Shown: positions 34,044 through 42,840, counted from the first letter of the stretch. The stretch: 64,000 nt of DNA from Alsobacter sp046349155 (GCA_046349155.1 JAXMCW010000001.1:806001-870000), one strand, 5' to 3'. Notes: a model not told the origin generated them from the sequence alone. Program-made: numbers and translations.

Positions 34044-35038
34044 CGAGCCTCGCCATGATTGACCAAAGACTGCCGAGGCTGCGCGGGCTGCGCCCGCCCA
34101 TCGCCCTGTGGATCACGCTTGCGATCTTCATCGTCTTCGCGCTCTGCGTGCCGCGTTTCGCGACCCTGGGGAACCTCGAGAACCTCCTGAGGGTCGCGGC
34201 GATCCTCGGGATCGCCGCATGCGGCCAGGCCATCGTCCTGATCCTCGGTGGAATCGAGTTCTCCTTTGGCGCATCGGCAGCCTTGGCGAGCGTCCTCATC
34301 GTGCTCAGCGAGCCTTTCGTCGGGACGCCTGCGGCCTTCGCAGTCGGGGCTGGCTCCTGCCTGGCGGTGGGCGCCGTCAACGGATTGCTCGTGGCCCGGT
34401 TCGACCTGGCGCCCTTCCTGGTCACGCTCGGCATGCTCATGGTCTGCGGCGGACTGGCGGCATCCATCGCCGGCGGCCTGCCGATCGACGCGCCCGCGTC
34501 CGCGGCCTTCTCCTGGCCTGCGCGCGGCCGGATCTTCGGCATCTCCGTCCCCGTCGTCGCCGCGCTCCTGGCCTTCCTCGCCCTGTACGCGGTCCTGTCG
34601 CACACCCATCTCGGCCGGCTCTGGTACCTGTGCGGCTCGAATCCCGTGGCTGCGCGCCTTGCCGGATTGCCGGTGCGCCGGGTCCTCTTCTCGGGCTACC
34701 TGGCCGCGTCGGGCTTCTGCGCCCTGGCTGCGCTGATCCTGACGAGCCGCGTGGCGTCGGGGCAGCCCAACCTCGCGCCCAACCTCCCGTTCGAGACCAT
34801 TGCCGCCTGCGCGATCGGCGGCATTCCGCTCGCAGGCGGGCAGGGGCGCGCTTCCCAGGTGGCCTGCGGCGTCCTCGTCATCGCGATGATGAACAACGCC
34901 GTGGTTCTCACGAACCTTCCGGTCGCCTGGCAATACGTCCTCATCGCCACGGTCATCGTCGGCGCCGTCCTCCTTCAGCGCGCCGGGCCCGTGCTCACCG
35001 ATGTCCTGGCGGTCATTCGGGGGAGGGCTGGCCGGTGA
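34040..35038 (+). CDS. Ribose-type ABC transporter permease 1 (RbsC-like)
   Basis: A 332-residue permease of the RbsC/XylH family with about eight to ten membrane segments. The conserved GGIEFSFGA segment near residue 70 is a variant of the family GGIDLSVG motif. GSNPVAARLAGLPVRR near residue 200 is the cytoplasmic coupling loop, and IGGIPLAGGQG lies near residue 260. It overlaps the ATPase gene by four bases and the second permease gene by four bases. Confidence 0.94.
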   Translation: MTSLAMIDQRLPRLRGLRPPIALWITLAIFIVFALCVPRFATLGNLENLLRVAAILGIAACGQAIVLILGGIEFSFGASAALASVLIVLSEPFVGTPAAFAVGAGSCLAVGAVNGLLVARFDLAPFLVTLGMLMVCGGLAASIAGGLPIDAPASAAFSWPARGRIFGISVPVVAALLAFLALYAVLSHTHLGRLWYLCGSNPVAARLAGLPVRRVLFSGYLAASGFCALAALILTSRVASGQPNLAPNLPFETIAACAIGGIPLAGGQGRASQVACGVLVIAMMNNAVVLTNLPVAWQYVLIATVIVGAVLLQRAGPVLTDVLAVIRGRAGR

Positions 35039-35991
35039 CACGCCCCGTTGCAGCACGGTCTCTCGCGGCGCCCCTGTGCCTGCTGATGGCGACCACGTTC
35101 TTCGCGTTCCTCTCGCCGACCTTTATCGGCCTGGAGAACCTCGCCAATGTCGGATCGCAGATGTGGGTGCTCGCGCTCCTGGCTGTCGGCCAGATGTTCG
35201 CGATCGCCTCCCGCGGGTTCGACATCTCCGTCGGAAGCGTCGCGGCGCTCTCCAGCACCGTGGCTGCCCTGTCCGCCAACGCGATCGGTCTCCCCGGTCT
35301 CCTGGCGGGGGCCCTGGTGGGTCTGGCGTGCGGGACCGTGAACGGTCTCCTCGTGGGCTCGTTCGGCCTGCAGCCCGTGGTCGCGACGCTCGGCGTCCTG
35401 ATCGGCGCGAAGGGCGTCGCCCTCCTCGTCAGCGGCGACGGCCAGGTGGTGCCGCTCGTGGCCGCCGACGAGGCGGCCCGGCTGGCTTTCGACAGGGTCG
35501 CGGGCCTGCCTGTCTCGGCCTGGCTCGCGATGGCGCCGATCGCGGCCGCCGCCTGGCTTCTCCACGCCGCCGCCGGGCGGCGCATCCTGATGCTCGGCTC
35601 GAACCCCGAGGCTGTCGCGCTCGTCGGAATTCACGCCGCCAGGACCCAGCTTCTGGCCTACCAGTTGAGCGGCCTCTTCGCGGGTCTCGCGGGGGTCCTG
35701 ATGACCGTCCGCGCCGGCAGCGGTCTGCCCACGGAGGGCGCCGGGATGGAGCTCCAGTCCATCGCCGCGGCGGTGATCGGCGGCACGCCGCTGACCGGCG
35801 GGTCCGCGGGCGTGGCCGGGGTGGTCCTCGGCGCCGCCTTCATCCAGGTCCTGCTCACGGGACTGAACCTGATGGGCGTCTCTCCCTTCGTGGCCCAGTC
35901 GGCCATCGGCCTCGTGATCATCGGGTCCGGTCTCCTCGCCTTCCTCCTCAAGTCCGCTTCCTCACCCCGCACGAAAGGAACCTCCGCATGA
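35035..35991 (+). CDS. Ribose-type ABC transporter permease 2 (RbsC-like)
   Basis: The 318-residue permease starts at a GTG overlapping the previous stop (GTGA). It carries RGFDISVGSVAAL near residue 60, the coupling loop GSNPEAVALVGIHAAR near residue 187 and VIGGTPLTGGSAG near residue 250. It is clearly paralogous to permease 1, so the importer probably has a heterodimeric membrane part, as in several AI-2, simple-sugar and nucleoside importers. Its end overlaps the binding-protein ATG by four bases. Confidence 0.94.
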   Translation: MTRPVAARSLAAPLCLLMATTFFAFLSPTFIGLENLANVGSQMWVLALLAVGQMFAIASRGFDISVGSVAALSSTVAALSANAIGLPGLLAGALVGLACGTVNGLLVGSFGLQPVVATLGVLIGAKGVALLVSGDGQVVPLVAADEAARLAFDRVAGLPVSAWLAMAPIAAAAWLLHAAAGRRILMLGSNPEAVALVGIHAARTQLLAYQLSGLFAGLAGVLMTVRAGSGLPTEGAGMELQSIAAAVIGGTPLTGGSAGVAGVVLGAAFIQVLLTGLNLMGVSPFVAQSAIGLVIIGSGLLAFLLKSASSPRTKGTSA

Positions 35992-36962
35992 GCACCACGC
36001 GTCCCTCCGTCTCCTTCGCCGCCATGCTCCTCGCGACGGTCTGCGCCGGCACGCTGGCTGGACCCGCCGCGGCCCAGGAGCGCACGATCGGGGTGTCGGT
36101 TCCCAACCTCGCCTCCTCCTTCTGGATCTCGGCCGTGTACGGCATGGAGGACGAGGCCAAGAAGGCGGGCGCAAAGCTCGTGAAGCTCAACGCCGGCGGA
36201 GATTCCAACTCGAGCCAGCAGATCTCGCAGATCCAGGACCTCACGCAGCGCAAGGTCGACGCCATGATCGTCGGCGCGACGAACGGCGACGCCGTCAAGG
36301 CGGTGGTCGAGCGGGCCGCGGATGCCGGCATCCCCGTCGTCGGGATTTCCTCGCCCCCGAGCACGGGCAAGCTGGTGGCGCTGGTCAGCGCCGACCACTA
36401 CGACATGGGCAAGCTGCAGGCCGAATGCCTGTCCAAGGCCATGGGCGGGAAGGGCAACGTGGCCATGATGGCGGGTCCCGCAGGCCAGGCCTGGTCGGAT
36501 CTCCGCGCCAAGGGCTTCAAGGACACGCTGCAGAAGGCGTCGCCCGACGTGAAGGTCGTGGCTGAATCGCGCCTGGGCGACAACCGCAACGCCGCGCTCA
36601 CGACGGCCGAGGACTGGACGCAGCGTTTCCCCGACCTCAATGGCGTCTACGCCGCGACGGACGACATGGCTGCCGGCGTGGTCTCGGCCTTGAAGTCGGC
36701 GGGCAAGATGCCGGGCGTGCGCGTCTCGGCCTCAAACTACAGCCCCACCGCCCAGCAGATGCTGAAGGACGGGGATCTCGCCTGCACGTCGATCCAGAAG
36801 GTCGTCGCCCAGGGTCGCGCCGCCGTTCAGCAGGCGCTCAATGCGGCCGGCAAGAAGCCGGTGCAGAAGGAGGTCGTGGTTCCGGCCCTGCTGGTCACCC
36901 GCGACAACATGGCGACGGTCGACCTCGGGTCCGTCGTCGCGCCGTCGGATTACCGGCCCTGA
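35988..36962 (+). CDS. Ribose-type ABC transporter substrate-binding protein
   Basis: A 324-residue periplasmic binding protein (SBP family 4/peripla_BP_4) with a Sec signal peptide cleaved after AAAQ near residue 29. The mature part starts TIGVSVPNLASSFW and has the hinge pattern GIPVVGISSPPS and the VYAATDDMAAGVVSAL segment typical of sugar-binding proteins. The ligand cannot be read from the sequence. The genes behind it (deacetylase, aspartate dehydrogenase, RraA-like, amidase) suggest a nitrogen-containing acid or amide rather than a plain sugar. Confidence 0.94.
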   Translation: MSTTRPSVSFAAMLLATVCAGTLAGPAAAQERTIGVSVPNLASSFWISAVYGMEDEAKKAGAKLVKLNAGGDSNSSQQISQIQDLTQRKVDAMIVGATNGDAVKAVVERAADAGIPVVGISSPPSTGKLVALVSADHYDMGKLQAECLSKAMGGKGNVAMMAGPAGQAWSDLRAKGFKDTLQKASPDVKVVAESRLGDNRNAALTTAEDWTQRFPDLNGVYAATDDMAAGVVSALKSAGKMPGVRVSASNYSPTAQQMLKDGDLACTSIQKVVAQGRAAVQQALNAAGKKPVQKEVVVPALLVTRDNMATVDLGSVVAPSDYRP

Positions 36963-36986
36963 CGCAGGCCGCTCGAGAGGTTCGCC

Positions 36987-37886
36987 ATGCTTCCGACCCC
37001 CAATCGCTTTCCCTACAGTCCCATCGTCACGCGGCCGGACTTCGCCTGGCCCGGCGGCAAGCGCCTGGCCGTCTACGTCGCACTCTGCGTCGAGCACTTC
37101 TCCTATGGCCAGGGGCTGGGGCTCGCCTATTCGCCCGGTCTCAGCCATCCCAACTCGTACAACTGGGGCTGGCGCGAATACGGCAACAGGGTCGGAGGCT
37201 GGCGTCTCATCGAGCTCTTCGAGGACTACGGCCTGCCCCTCACGGTGCTCCTGAACACGGAGTGCTACGACCATTGCCCCGATCTCGTCGCGGCGCATCG
37301 GCGTCGCGGTGACGAGATCGTCGCCCATGGACGAACCAATTCCGAACATCAGAACGGGATGGCGGAGGAGCAGGAGCGGGCGATCATCGCGGAGGCGACC
37401 GAGGCGATCCGCAAGGCCGAGGGACAGGCGCCGGGGGGCTGGATGAGCCCTGGCGCGCACCCCAGCGCCAACACGGAGGACCTGCTGGCTGAAGCGGGCT
37501 ATCGATACACGCTCGACTGGCCGATCGACGACCAGCCCGTCTGGATGAAGACCCGCTCCGGCCCCCTCCTGAGCATGCCCTATCCGCACGAGGTGAACGA
37601 CGTGCCGATGGTCGTCTTGCATGACGGCACGGCCACGGCCTTCGCGGACATGGCGATCGACAACTTCGACGAGATGCTGCGCCAGTCCCGGCGCCAGCCT
37701 CTGGTCTACGGCATCACCATCCACACCTTCATCATCGGACAGCCGTTCCGCATCAAGCAGTTCCGGCGCGTCCTCGATCATCTCGCCCGATTCAAGGACG
37801 ACATCTGGTTCACGACCGCGGGGGCGGCCGCGGACCACTACGCCTCGCTGTTTCCGGCGCCTGCCTTCGAGACTGGAAAGTCCTGA
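36987..37886 (+). CDS. Polysaccharide-deacetylase-fold hydrolase (PuuE/cyclic-amide type)
   Basis: A 299-residue NodB-fold protein that begins 24 bases after the binding-protein gene. Active-site-region motifs are VALCVEHFSYG near residue 31, VAHGRTNSEHQ near residue 111 and YGITIHTFIIG near residue 245, the layout of the non-carbohydrate branch that includes PuuE allantoinase. It is a distant second copy of the fold found at 12820-13755. It probably opens or deacylates the imported compound. The substrate is unknown. Confidence 0.88.
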   Translation: MLPTPNRFPYSPIVTRPDFAWPGGKRLAVYVALCVEHFSYGQGLGLAYSPGLSHPNSYNWGWREYGNRVGGWRLIELFEDYGLPLTVLLNTECYDHCPDLVAAHRRRGDEIVAHGRTNSEHQNGMAEEQERAIIAEATEAIRKAEGQAPGGWMSPGAHPSANTEDLLAEAGYRYTLDWPIDDQPVWMKTRSGPLLSMPYPHEVNDVPMVVLHDGTATAFADMAIDNFDEMLRQSRRQPLVYGITIHTFIIGQPFRIKQFRRVLDHLARFKDDIWFTTAGAAADHYASLFPAPAFETGKS

Positions 37887-37887
37887 C

Positions 37888-38721
37888 ATGACCGAGACCG
37901 AACGTCCCGCTCCCGTGAGGAGCCACCGGGTGGCGATCGCAGGCCTGGGGGCCGTGGGCCTCAAGGTCGCCTCGGCGCTCGACGAGGGCCTGCACGGCTG
38001 CACGCTGGCCGCTGTCTCGGCCGCCGACCTCGATCGGGCGCGAGAGCGGCTGGCCCACCTGCGGCACCCGGTTCCGATCGTGCCGATCGGCGAGCTCGAG
38101 CCCCTGGCCGACATCGTCGTGGAGTGCGCGCCGGCGGAACTGCTGGCCGAGATCGCGGCGCCGTTCCTGCGGGCGGGCAAGACGGTCATCGTGCTGAGCT
38201 CTGGTGCGTTGCTGTCGCGACCGGATCTCGTCGATCTCGCCCGCGAGCATGGCGGGCAGATCGTGGTCCCGACGGGCGCGCTGATCGGCCTCGATGCCGT
38301 CACGGCGGCCGCCGAGGGGTCCATCGAGTCGGTGCGCATGGTGACGCGCAAGCCGGTGCGCGGCCTCGTCGGCGCTCCCTACCTCGTCGAGAACGACATC
38401 CGCATCGAGGACATCACCCAGCCGATCCGCATCTTCGAAGGAACGCCGCGCGAGGCGGCAGTCGGCTTTCCCGCCAATCTCAACGTCTCCGTGGCGCTGG
38501 CGCTGGCCGGGATCGGGCCCGACAGGACGACGCTCGAGATCTGGGCCGATCCCGCCCTCTCGCGCAACACGCACCGGATCGAGGTCGAGGCGGATTCCGC
38601 GACGTTCTCGATGGCGATCGAGAACGTCCCCACCGACAACCCCAAGACAGGCCGCATCACCGCTCTCTCGGTGATTTCCTACCTGCGCAAGTTGCACGCG
38701 CCCTTGCGCATCGGGTCCTGA
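37888..38721 (+). CDS. Aspartate dehydrogenase family protein
   Basis: The 277-residue protein starts one base after the previous stop (TGACATG). It has the Rossmann motif GLGAVG at residues 19-24, the SSGALLSRPDL segment and the C-terminal FPANLNVSVALALAG and NTHRIEVEAD motifs, with the conserved His of L-aspartate dehydrogenases. Such enzymes oxidise aspartate to iminosuccinate with NAD(P) or run in reverse. In NAD synthesis it is called NadX, but the catabolic context suggests deamination of aspartate or a similar amino acid, with oxaloacetate as product after hydrolysis (inference). Confidence 0.9.
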   Translation: MTETERPAPVRSHRVAIAGLGAVGLKVASALDEGLHGCTLAAVSAADLDRARERLAHLRHPVPIVPIGELEPLADIVVECAPAELLAEIAAPFLRAGKTVIVLSSGALLSRPDLVDLAREHGGQIVVPTGALIGLDAVTAAAEGSIESVRMVTRKPVRGLVGAPYLVENDIRIEDITQPIRIFEGTPREAAVGFPANLNVSVALALAGIGPDRTTLEIWADPALSRNTHRIEVEADSATFSMAIENVPTDNPKTGRITALSVISYLRKLHAPLRIGS

Positions 38722-38743
38722 CGGCCGCATCGAGGATAAGCTC

Positions 38744-39520
38744 ATGGATCTCGGACTATCCGGCAGGACGGCCCTCGTCCTGGGGGCCGGAGGCGGGCTC
38801 GGTCGCGCCATTGCGGCCGCCTTCGCCCGCGAAGGCGCCAGGCTCGCCCTGGCCGACATCGACGAGGCGGCGCTGGCCGCGACACGCACGGGCCTCGCGG
38901 GCGAGCACATCGCCCTCGCCTGGAACATCGCGGACCTGGAGGCGATCGAGACGCATGTCGCGCGCATCGAGCGCAAACTCGGCCCAGTCGACATCCTCGT
39001 CAACAACACGGGCGGTCCGCCGCCCGGGCCGGCGTCCGGCCAGGACGCCGCAGCGTGGAGCGCCCATTTCCAGTCGATGGTCCTCAGCGTCATCAAGATC
39101 ACGGACCGCGTGCTGCCCGGCATGCGGGCGCGCCGCTGGGGCCGCATCGTGACGAGCGCATCCTCGGGGGTCGTCTCGCCGATCCCCAACCTCGGACTCT
39201 CGAACGCGCTGCGCCTGTCGCTCGTGGGGTGGTCCAAGACCCTGGCCCGCGAAGTCGCTGCGGACGGCGTCACCTGCAACATCATCCTTCCGGGACGGAT
39301 CGAGACGGATCGCATCCGGTTTCTCGACGAGGCGAAGGCCCGCCGGGAGGGACGGGAGATTGCAGACGTCGTCCGCGAGAGCACGGCCTCGATCCCGATG
39401 GGGCGCTATGGCCGGCCCGACGAATATGCCGACGCGGTCGCCTTCCTCGCGAGCGAACGAGCCTCCTACATCACCGGCTCCGTGACCCGCGTCGACGGCG
39501 GCTACCTCTCCAACATCTGA
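38744..39520 (+). CDS. SDR-fold protein lacking the catalytic Tyr-Lys pair
   Basis: A 258-residue SDR fold with the cofactor motif GAGGGLG at residues 14-20, NNTGG near residue 87 and a serine in VTSASSG. The expected YxxxK is absent: the region reads PNLGLSNALR, putting Leu150 and Asn154 where Tyr and Lys should be. This matches a recognised group of atypical 3-oxoacyl-reductase-like proteins, so the change is real and not an error. Catalysis must differ, or it may not be a dehydrogenase. The ATG has GAGGATAAG upstream. Confidence 0.9.
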   Translation: MDLGLSGRTALVLGAGGGLGRAIAAAFAREGARLALADIDEAALAATRTGLAGEHIALAWNIADLEAIETHVARIERKLGPVDILVNNTGGPPPGPASGQDAAAWSAHFQSMVLSVIKITDRVLPGMRARRWGRIVTSASSGVVSPIPNLGLSNALRLSLVGWSKTLAREVAADGVTCNIILPGRIETDRIRFLDEAKARREGREIADVVRESTASIPMGRYGRPDEYADAVAFLASERASYITGSVTRVDGGYLSNI

Positions 39521-39532
39521 CGGATCATTCAC

Positions 39533-40219
39533 ATGACAACGTTGCTGTCCCAGGCCGAGCGCGACGCCATCCGCGAGCGCTTCAAGGCCGTCGACACGTC
39601 GAACGTGGCCGACGTCCTCGACAATCTCGGAGAATTCGATCGGGGCCTGTCGGCCTCCTTTGCGCCCTTCCCCGCCAACGCGCCGAAGCTGGCCGGCTGG
39701 GCCTACACGATCCGCGGGCAGATGACCCCGTTCGCGATGGGAGGCGATGCGGACAAGATGAAGGCCTGCCAGGGTGTCCGCCCGGGCGAGGTGACCGTGT
39801 GGAGCGGCGACGGCGAGGGCATCTGCTACTTCGGCGAACTCATCGCCATCGGCATGAAGGAACGCGGATGCGTGGGGGCGCTGGTCGACGGCGGCATCCG
39901 CGATGTGCGCTGGATCGGCCAGCAGGGCTTTCCCGTCTATGCGCGCTACCGCACGCCGGTGCAGTCGATCGGCCGCTGGAAGGTCAATGCGTCGCAGGCG
40001 CCGGTCTTCGTGCGCGGGGCGACGAGTTCCTTCGTCCGGATCGAGCCCGGCGACTTCATCCTCGCGGACGAGGATGGTGCGATCTCCATTCCTGCCGCGC
40101 GGGTGCTCGAGGTGCTCGCCGAGGCCGAGCGCCTGACCCGGACGGAGGTTGCCATCCGCGCGGAATTGTCGGCGGGATTGACGCTGTCCGAGGCGCTCGA
40201 AAAATTCGGCCACGTCTAG
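39533..40219 (+). CDS. RraA-like protein (4-hydroxy-4-methyl-2-oxoglutarate aldolase/oxaloacetate decarboxylase type)
   Basis: A 228-residue member of the RraA/dimethylmenaquinone-methyltransferase fold family. The conserved GALVDGGIRDVRWI segment near residue 117 holds the Arg-Asp pair that binds the metal-pyruvate unit in HMG aldolases. Enzymes of this fold cleave 4-hydroxy-4-methyl-2-oxoglutarate and commonly decarboxylate oxaloacetate. Next to an aspartate dehydrogenase, an aspartate to oxaloacetate to pyruvate route is attractive but inferred. The alternative, the RNase E inhibitor RraA, is unlikely given the context. Confidence 0.88.
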   Translation: MTTLLSQAERDAIRERFKAVDTSNVADVLDNLGEFDRGLSASFAPFPANAPKLAGWAYTIRGQMTPFAMGGDADKMKACQGVRPGEVTVWSGDGEGICYFGELIAIGMKERGCVGALVDGGIRDVRWIGQQGFPVYARYRTPVQSIGRWKVNASQAPVFVRGATSSFVRIEPGDFILADEDGAISIPAARVLEVLAEAERLTRTEVAIRAELSAGLTLSEALEKFGHV

Positions 40220-40256
40220 CGCGACGGTCCCGCGACGGGGCAGGGGAGGACGACCG

Positions 40257-41753
40257 ATCAGCACCGCACCCGCACAGGCCCTGGACGCAATCGGGATAGC
40301 CCTGACGCAGGGCGAGCGTGATGCGCTCGCCGAGGAAGCCGCCCGGCTCGACCAGGCCCGGGACATGCTCGCGGGCGCCCTCGCGGGTTTCCCGGCGGCG
40401 GCGGATTTCCAGCAGCTCTGGACCGAGGCCCGAAGGGGGCGCGTACCGTCGGGGCCTGCGATGGCGCAGCGCCCGGATGCGGGTGCAGAGGAGCGTGTCG
40501 CCATCGCCCTCGTCCGTGCCGAGGACGTACAACGCTCCTCGAACGCCTTCGTGGAGCTCTGGCCTGATCGGGCGTTGGAAGAGGCCCGCCGCCTGGACCA
40601 GGGCCCTGCCGGGCGAAGCCTGCACGGGGTGCCCTTCGCCTACAAGGATGCCTTCGCGTCCCGCGAGCGGCTGCCGACCCTCGGCGCCGGCGACCATGTC
40701 CGATGGTCGGGGCCGCCGAGCATTCTCCTGGATCGCCTGGCAGGCGGTGGGGCCGTGGCCATCGGCGCCACCCGTCTCGATCCCTTCTGCTACACCGCGA
40801 CCGGACTCAACGCCGTCGATGGCCGCGTCAGGAACCCGCTCGATCCGCGCCTGGCCGTGGGCGGCTCGTCCAGCGGATCGGCGGCCGCCGTCGCCGCAGG
40901 GGTGGTACCCTTCGCTCTCGGCACGGATACGGGCGGATCTGTTCGCATCCCCGCGGCCCTGTGCGGGATCTATGGCCTCAAGCCAAGCCAGGGCCTGCTC
41001 GCGGATCCCGGCATGGCCCCGCTCTGCCCCTCGCAGGATACTGCCGGGATCCTGGCGGGGTCGGTGGGCATGATGCGGGTCGTCCTCGAAGCGGTCGCTC
41101 CGGCCTCGCGGAAATCCTCTCCCGCATGCGACGAAGGTCCGCGCGCCGAGCGTCCTCGCGTGGGCCTTTGCCCGGCTTGGAGCGAGGGATCGAACCCCGC
41201 CGTCGCCGCGGCTTTGGCGGCAACGGCGGAGCGGTGCAGGTCACTCGGGTACGCGGTTCAGGACGTGCCGCTGCCCTCGCTCGACGTGCTGAACGCAGCC
41301 GCGTCCCAGATGACGGGCTTCGAGGCCTTCGCCATCCATGCGCCCCGGCTCGCCGGCGATCCCGGTCGCTACCCGGACCCCTGCCGGCGGCGGATGCTGG
41401 TGGCCAGCCTCGTCACGCTTGACGATTACCGGCGCGCGGTTCGCCTGCGCGGCGCCTTGCTGGCGCAGGTCCTGTCGACGGCTTTCGCCGCGGTCGACGT
41501 TCTCCTGTGCCCGACCATCCGTGTCCTCGCCCCGCGGGTCGACATGCTTGCGGACGACGATATCGAGACGGCGGGACGCATCGGGCTGGAGTTCCTGCGA
41601 TTGAACCGGCCCTTCAGCCTGCTCGGGCTCCCGTCTCTGTCGATCCCCGCGGGGTCTGCCGCAGAAGGCCAGGCGATCGGCCTCCAGCTGATCGGCAAGC
41701 CGTTCTGCGATGCCCGCCTGCTCGACCTCGCTGATGCCCTGACCCCACCGTAG
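40257..41753 (+). CDS. Amidase signature family protein, apparently starting at ATC
   Basis: The amidase domain is clear: Lys in VPFAYKDAF, the serine-rich GGSSSGSAAA and the nucleophile Ser in GTDTGGSVRIPA form the Ser-cis-Ser-Lys triad. The only standard start is ATG 40365, giving 462 residues, with no ribosome binding site. Coding-like sequence continues upstream in frame to ATC at 40257, six bases after GGAGGA, giving 498 residues and an N-terminus ISTAPAQALDAIG. No ATG, GTG or TTG lies in that upstream stretch. I favour ATC initiation, with a base change or sequencing error as the alternative. The enzyme would hydrolyse a linear amide, and it is the last gene of the operon. Confidence 0.85.
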   Translation: MSTAPAQALDAIGIALTQGERDALAEEAARLDQARDMLAGALAGFPAAADFQQLWTEARRGRVPSGPAMAQRPDAGAEERVAIALVRAEDVQRSSNAFVELWPDRALEEARRLDQGPAGRSLHGVPFAYKDAFASRERLPTLGAGDHVRWSGPPSILLDRLAGGGAVAIGATRLDPFCYTATGLNAVDGRVRNPLDPRLAVGGSSSGSAAAVAAGVVPFALGTDTGGSVRIPAALCGIYGLKPSQGLLADPGMAPLCPSQDTAGILAGSVGMMRVVLEAVAPASRKSSPACDEGPRAERPRVGLCPAWSEGSNPAVAAALAATAERCRSLGYAVQDVPLPSLDVLNAAASQMTGFEAFAIHAPRLAGDPGRYPDPCRRRMLVASLVTLDDYRRAVRLRGALLAQVLSTAFAAVDVLLCPTIRVLAPRVDMLADDDIETAGRIGLEFLRLNRPFSLLGLPSLSIPAGSAAEGQAIGLQLIGKPFCDARLLDLADALTPP

Positions 41754-41804
41754 CGCCGCCCTGCGGCGCATAGGGGGCCAAGCCCCGCGGCCGCTGGTGG
41801 CCCC
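41753..41804. terminator. Paired hairpins between convergent genes
   Basis: GCGCCGC (41753-41759) and GCGGCGC (41763-41769) form a seven-pair stem with a CCT loop that begins at the amidase stop. GGGGCCA (41774-41780) and TGGCCCC (41798-41804) form a second stem one base before the end of the opposite gene. No U-tract follows either, but the position between converging operons fits two-way termination. Confidence 0.55.
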
Positions 41805-41805
41805 A

Positions 41806-42840
41806 CTAGACCGACAGGATCGCCTTCACCACGCCGGCGTCGGGCTTCAGCCAGCCGTCGAGCGCCGCGGGGAGCTCGGCGAGCGGGGCAGCGTGGGTGG
41901 CGAGCGCGGCGGAGGGCACCTTGCCGGCGCGGAAGGCGTTCAGCACGGTCTCGAAGTCCTCGGGGGTGGCGTTGCGGCTGCCGTAGAGCGTCGTCTCGCG
42001 CTTGTGGAACTCGGGGTCGGAGAAGGCGATCCTGTCGCGCACGATCGAGACCAGCACGTAGGCTCCGCCATGGGCGACGAAGTCGAGCCCGCGCTCCATG
42101 GCCTTCAGGTTGCCCGTGGCGTCGAACACCACGTCGAAGAACTCGCCGTCGGTGAGGGCGGCGAGCTCGTCCTTGTCCTGCGGGCCGATGGCGACCGTGT
42201 GCGGCACCCCCAGGCGCTCGCGGCAGAAGGCGAGGCGGTCGGCGCGCATGTCGAGCGCGGTGACGTCAGCGCCCGTCAGCCCCGCGAAGATCATCACGCC
42301 CATGCCGATCGGGCCGGCGCCCACCACCAGCACGCGGTCCTTCGGCCCCGGCGCGCCGCGGCGCACGGCGTGCGCGCCGATGGCGAGGAACTCCACCATG
42401 GCCGCCTCGTCGAGGCTCAGCCCCTCGGCCTTGAAGACGTTCGCCTCGGGCAGGGCCAGGAACTCGGTCATGCCGCCGTCGCAGTGCACGCCGAGCACCT
42501 GGATGTTGGTGCAGCAATTCGTCTTGCCCTTGCGGCAGGCGACGCAATGCCCGCAGGACAGGTAGGGCATCACATAGACCCGGTCCCCCTCCTTCAGCGC
42601 GCTGCCGGCCGGCGCCCAGGCGATCTCGCCGCCGAGCTCGTGGCCCATGACGCGGGGATAGGCGAGGAAGGGGTGCTTGCCCTGGTAGATGTGCATGTCC
42701 GTGCCGCAGACCCCGACGCGGCGGATGCGCACCAGCACCTCGCCCGGGCCGGGCTCGGGCACGGGCCGCGTCTCCAGGGCGAGCTGGCCGGGCTCGCGGC
42801 ACACGACGGCCGTCATGGTGTTGGGGATCGTGCAGGGCAC
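41806..42840 (-). CDS. Zinc-dependent alcohol dehydrogenase family protein
   Basis: A 344-residue medium-chain dehydrogenase. I take GTG 42840 as start because GGGAGGGG lies four to five bases upstream; an ATG 24 bases further in is possible. Catalytic zinc ligands are in VCGTDMH and GHELGGE, the structural zinc cysteines in CGHCVACRKGKTNCC, and the cofactor motif is GAGPIGMG. It resembles the threonine/sorbitol/galactonate-type dehydrogenases and would oxidise a polyol or sugar acid brought in by the importer encoded upstream in the same direction. A hairpin at 42908-42942 separates it from the binding-protein gene. Confidence 0.92.
   Translation of the reverse strand: MPCTIPNTMTAVVCREPGQLALETRPVPEPGPGEVLVRIRRVGVCGTDMHIYQGKHPFLAYPRVMGHELGGEIAWAPAGSALKEGDRVYVMPYLSCGHCVACRKGKTNCCTNIQVLGVHCDGGMTEFLALPEANVFKAEGLSLDEAAMVEFLAIGAHAVRRGAPGPKDRVLVVGAGPIGMGVMIFAGLTGADVTALDMRADRLAFCRERLGVPHTVAIGPQDKDELAALTDGEFFDVVFDATGNLKAMERGLDFVAHGGAYVLVSIVRDRIAFSDPEFHKRETTLYGSRNATPEDFETVLNAFRAGKVPSAALATHAAPLAELPAALDGWLKPDAGVVKAILSV

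Noticed and set aside
39533..40219. RNase E inhibitor RraA or menaquinone methyltransferase function
   Set aside because: The fold is shared, but the gene is inside a catabolic operon and has the aldolase-type GGIRD motif, so an HMG-aldolase or oxaloacetate-decarboxylase role is more likely.
40365..41753. Amidase starting at ATG 40365
   Set aside because: No ribosome binding site precedes it and coding-like sequence continues 36 codons upstream to ATC with a strong GGAGGA; kept only as the alternative start.
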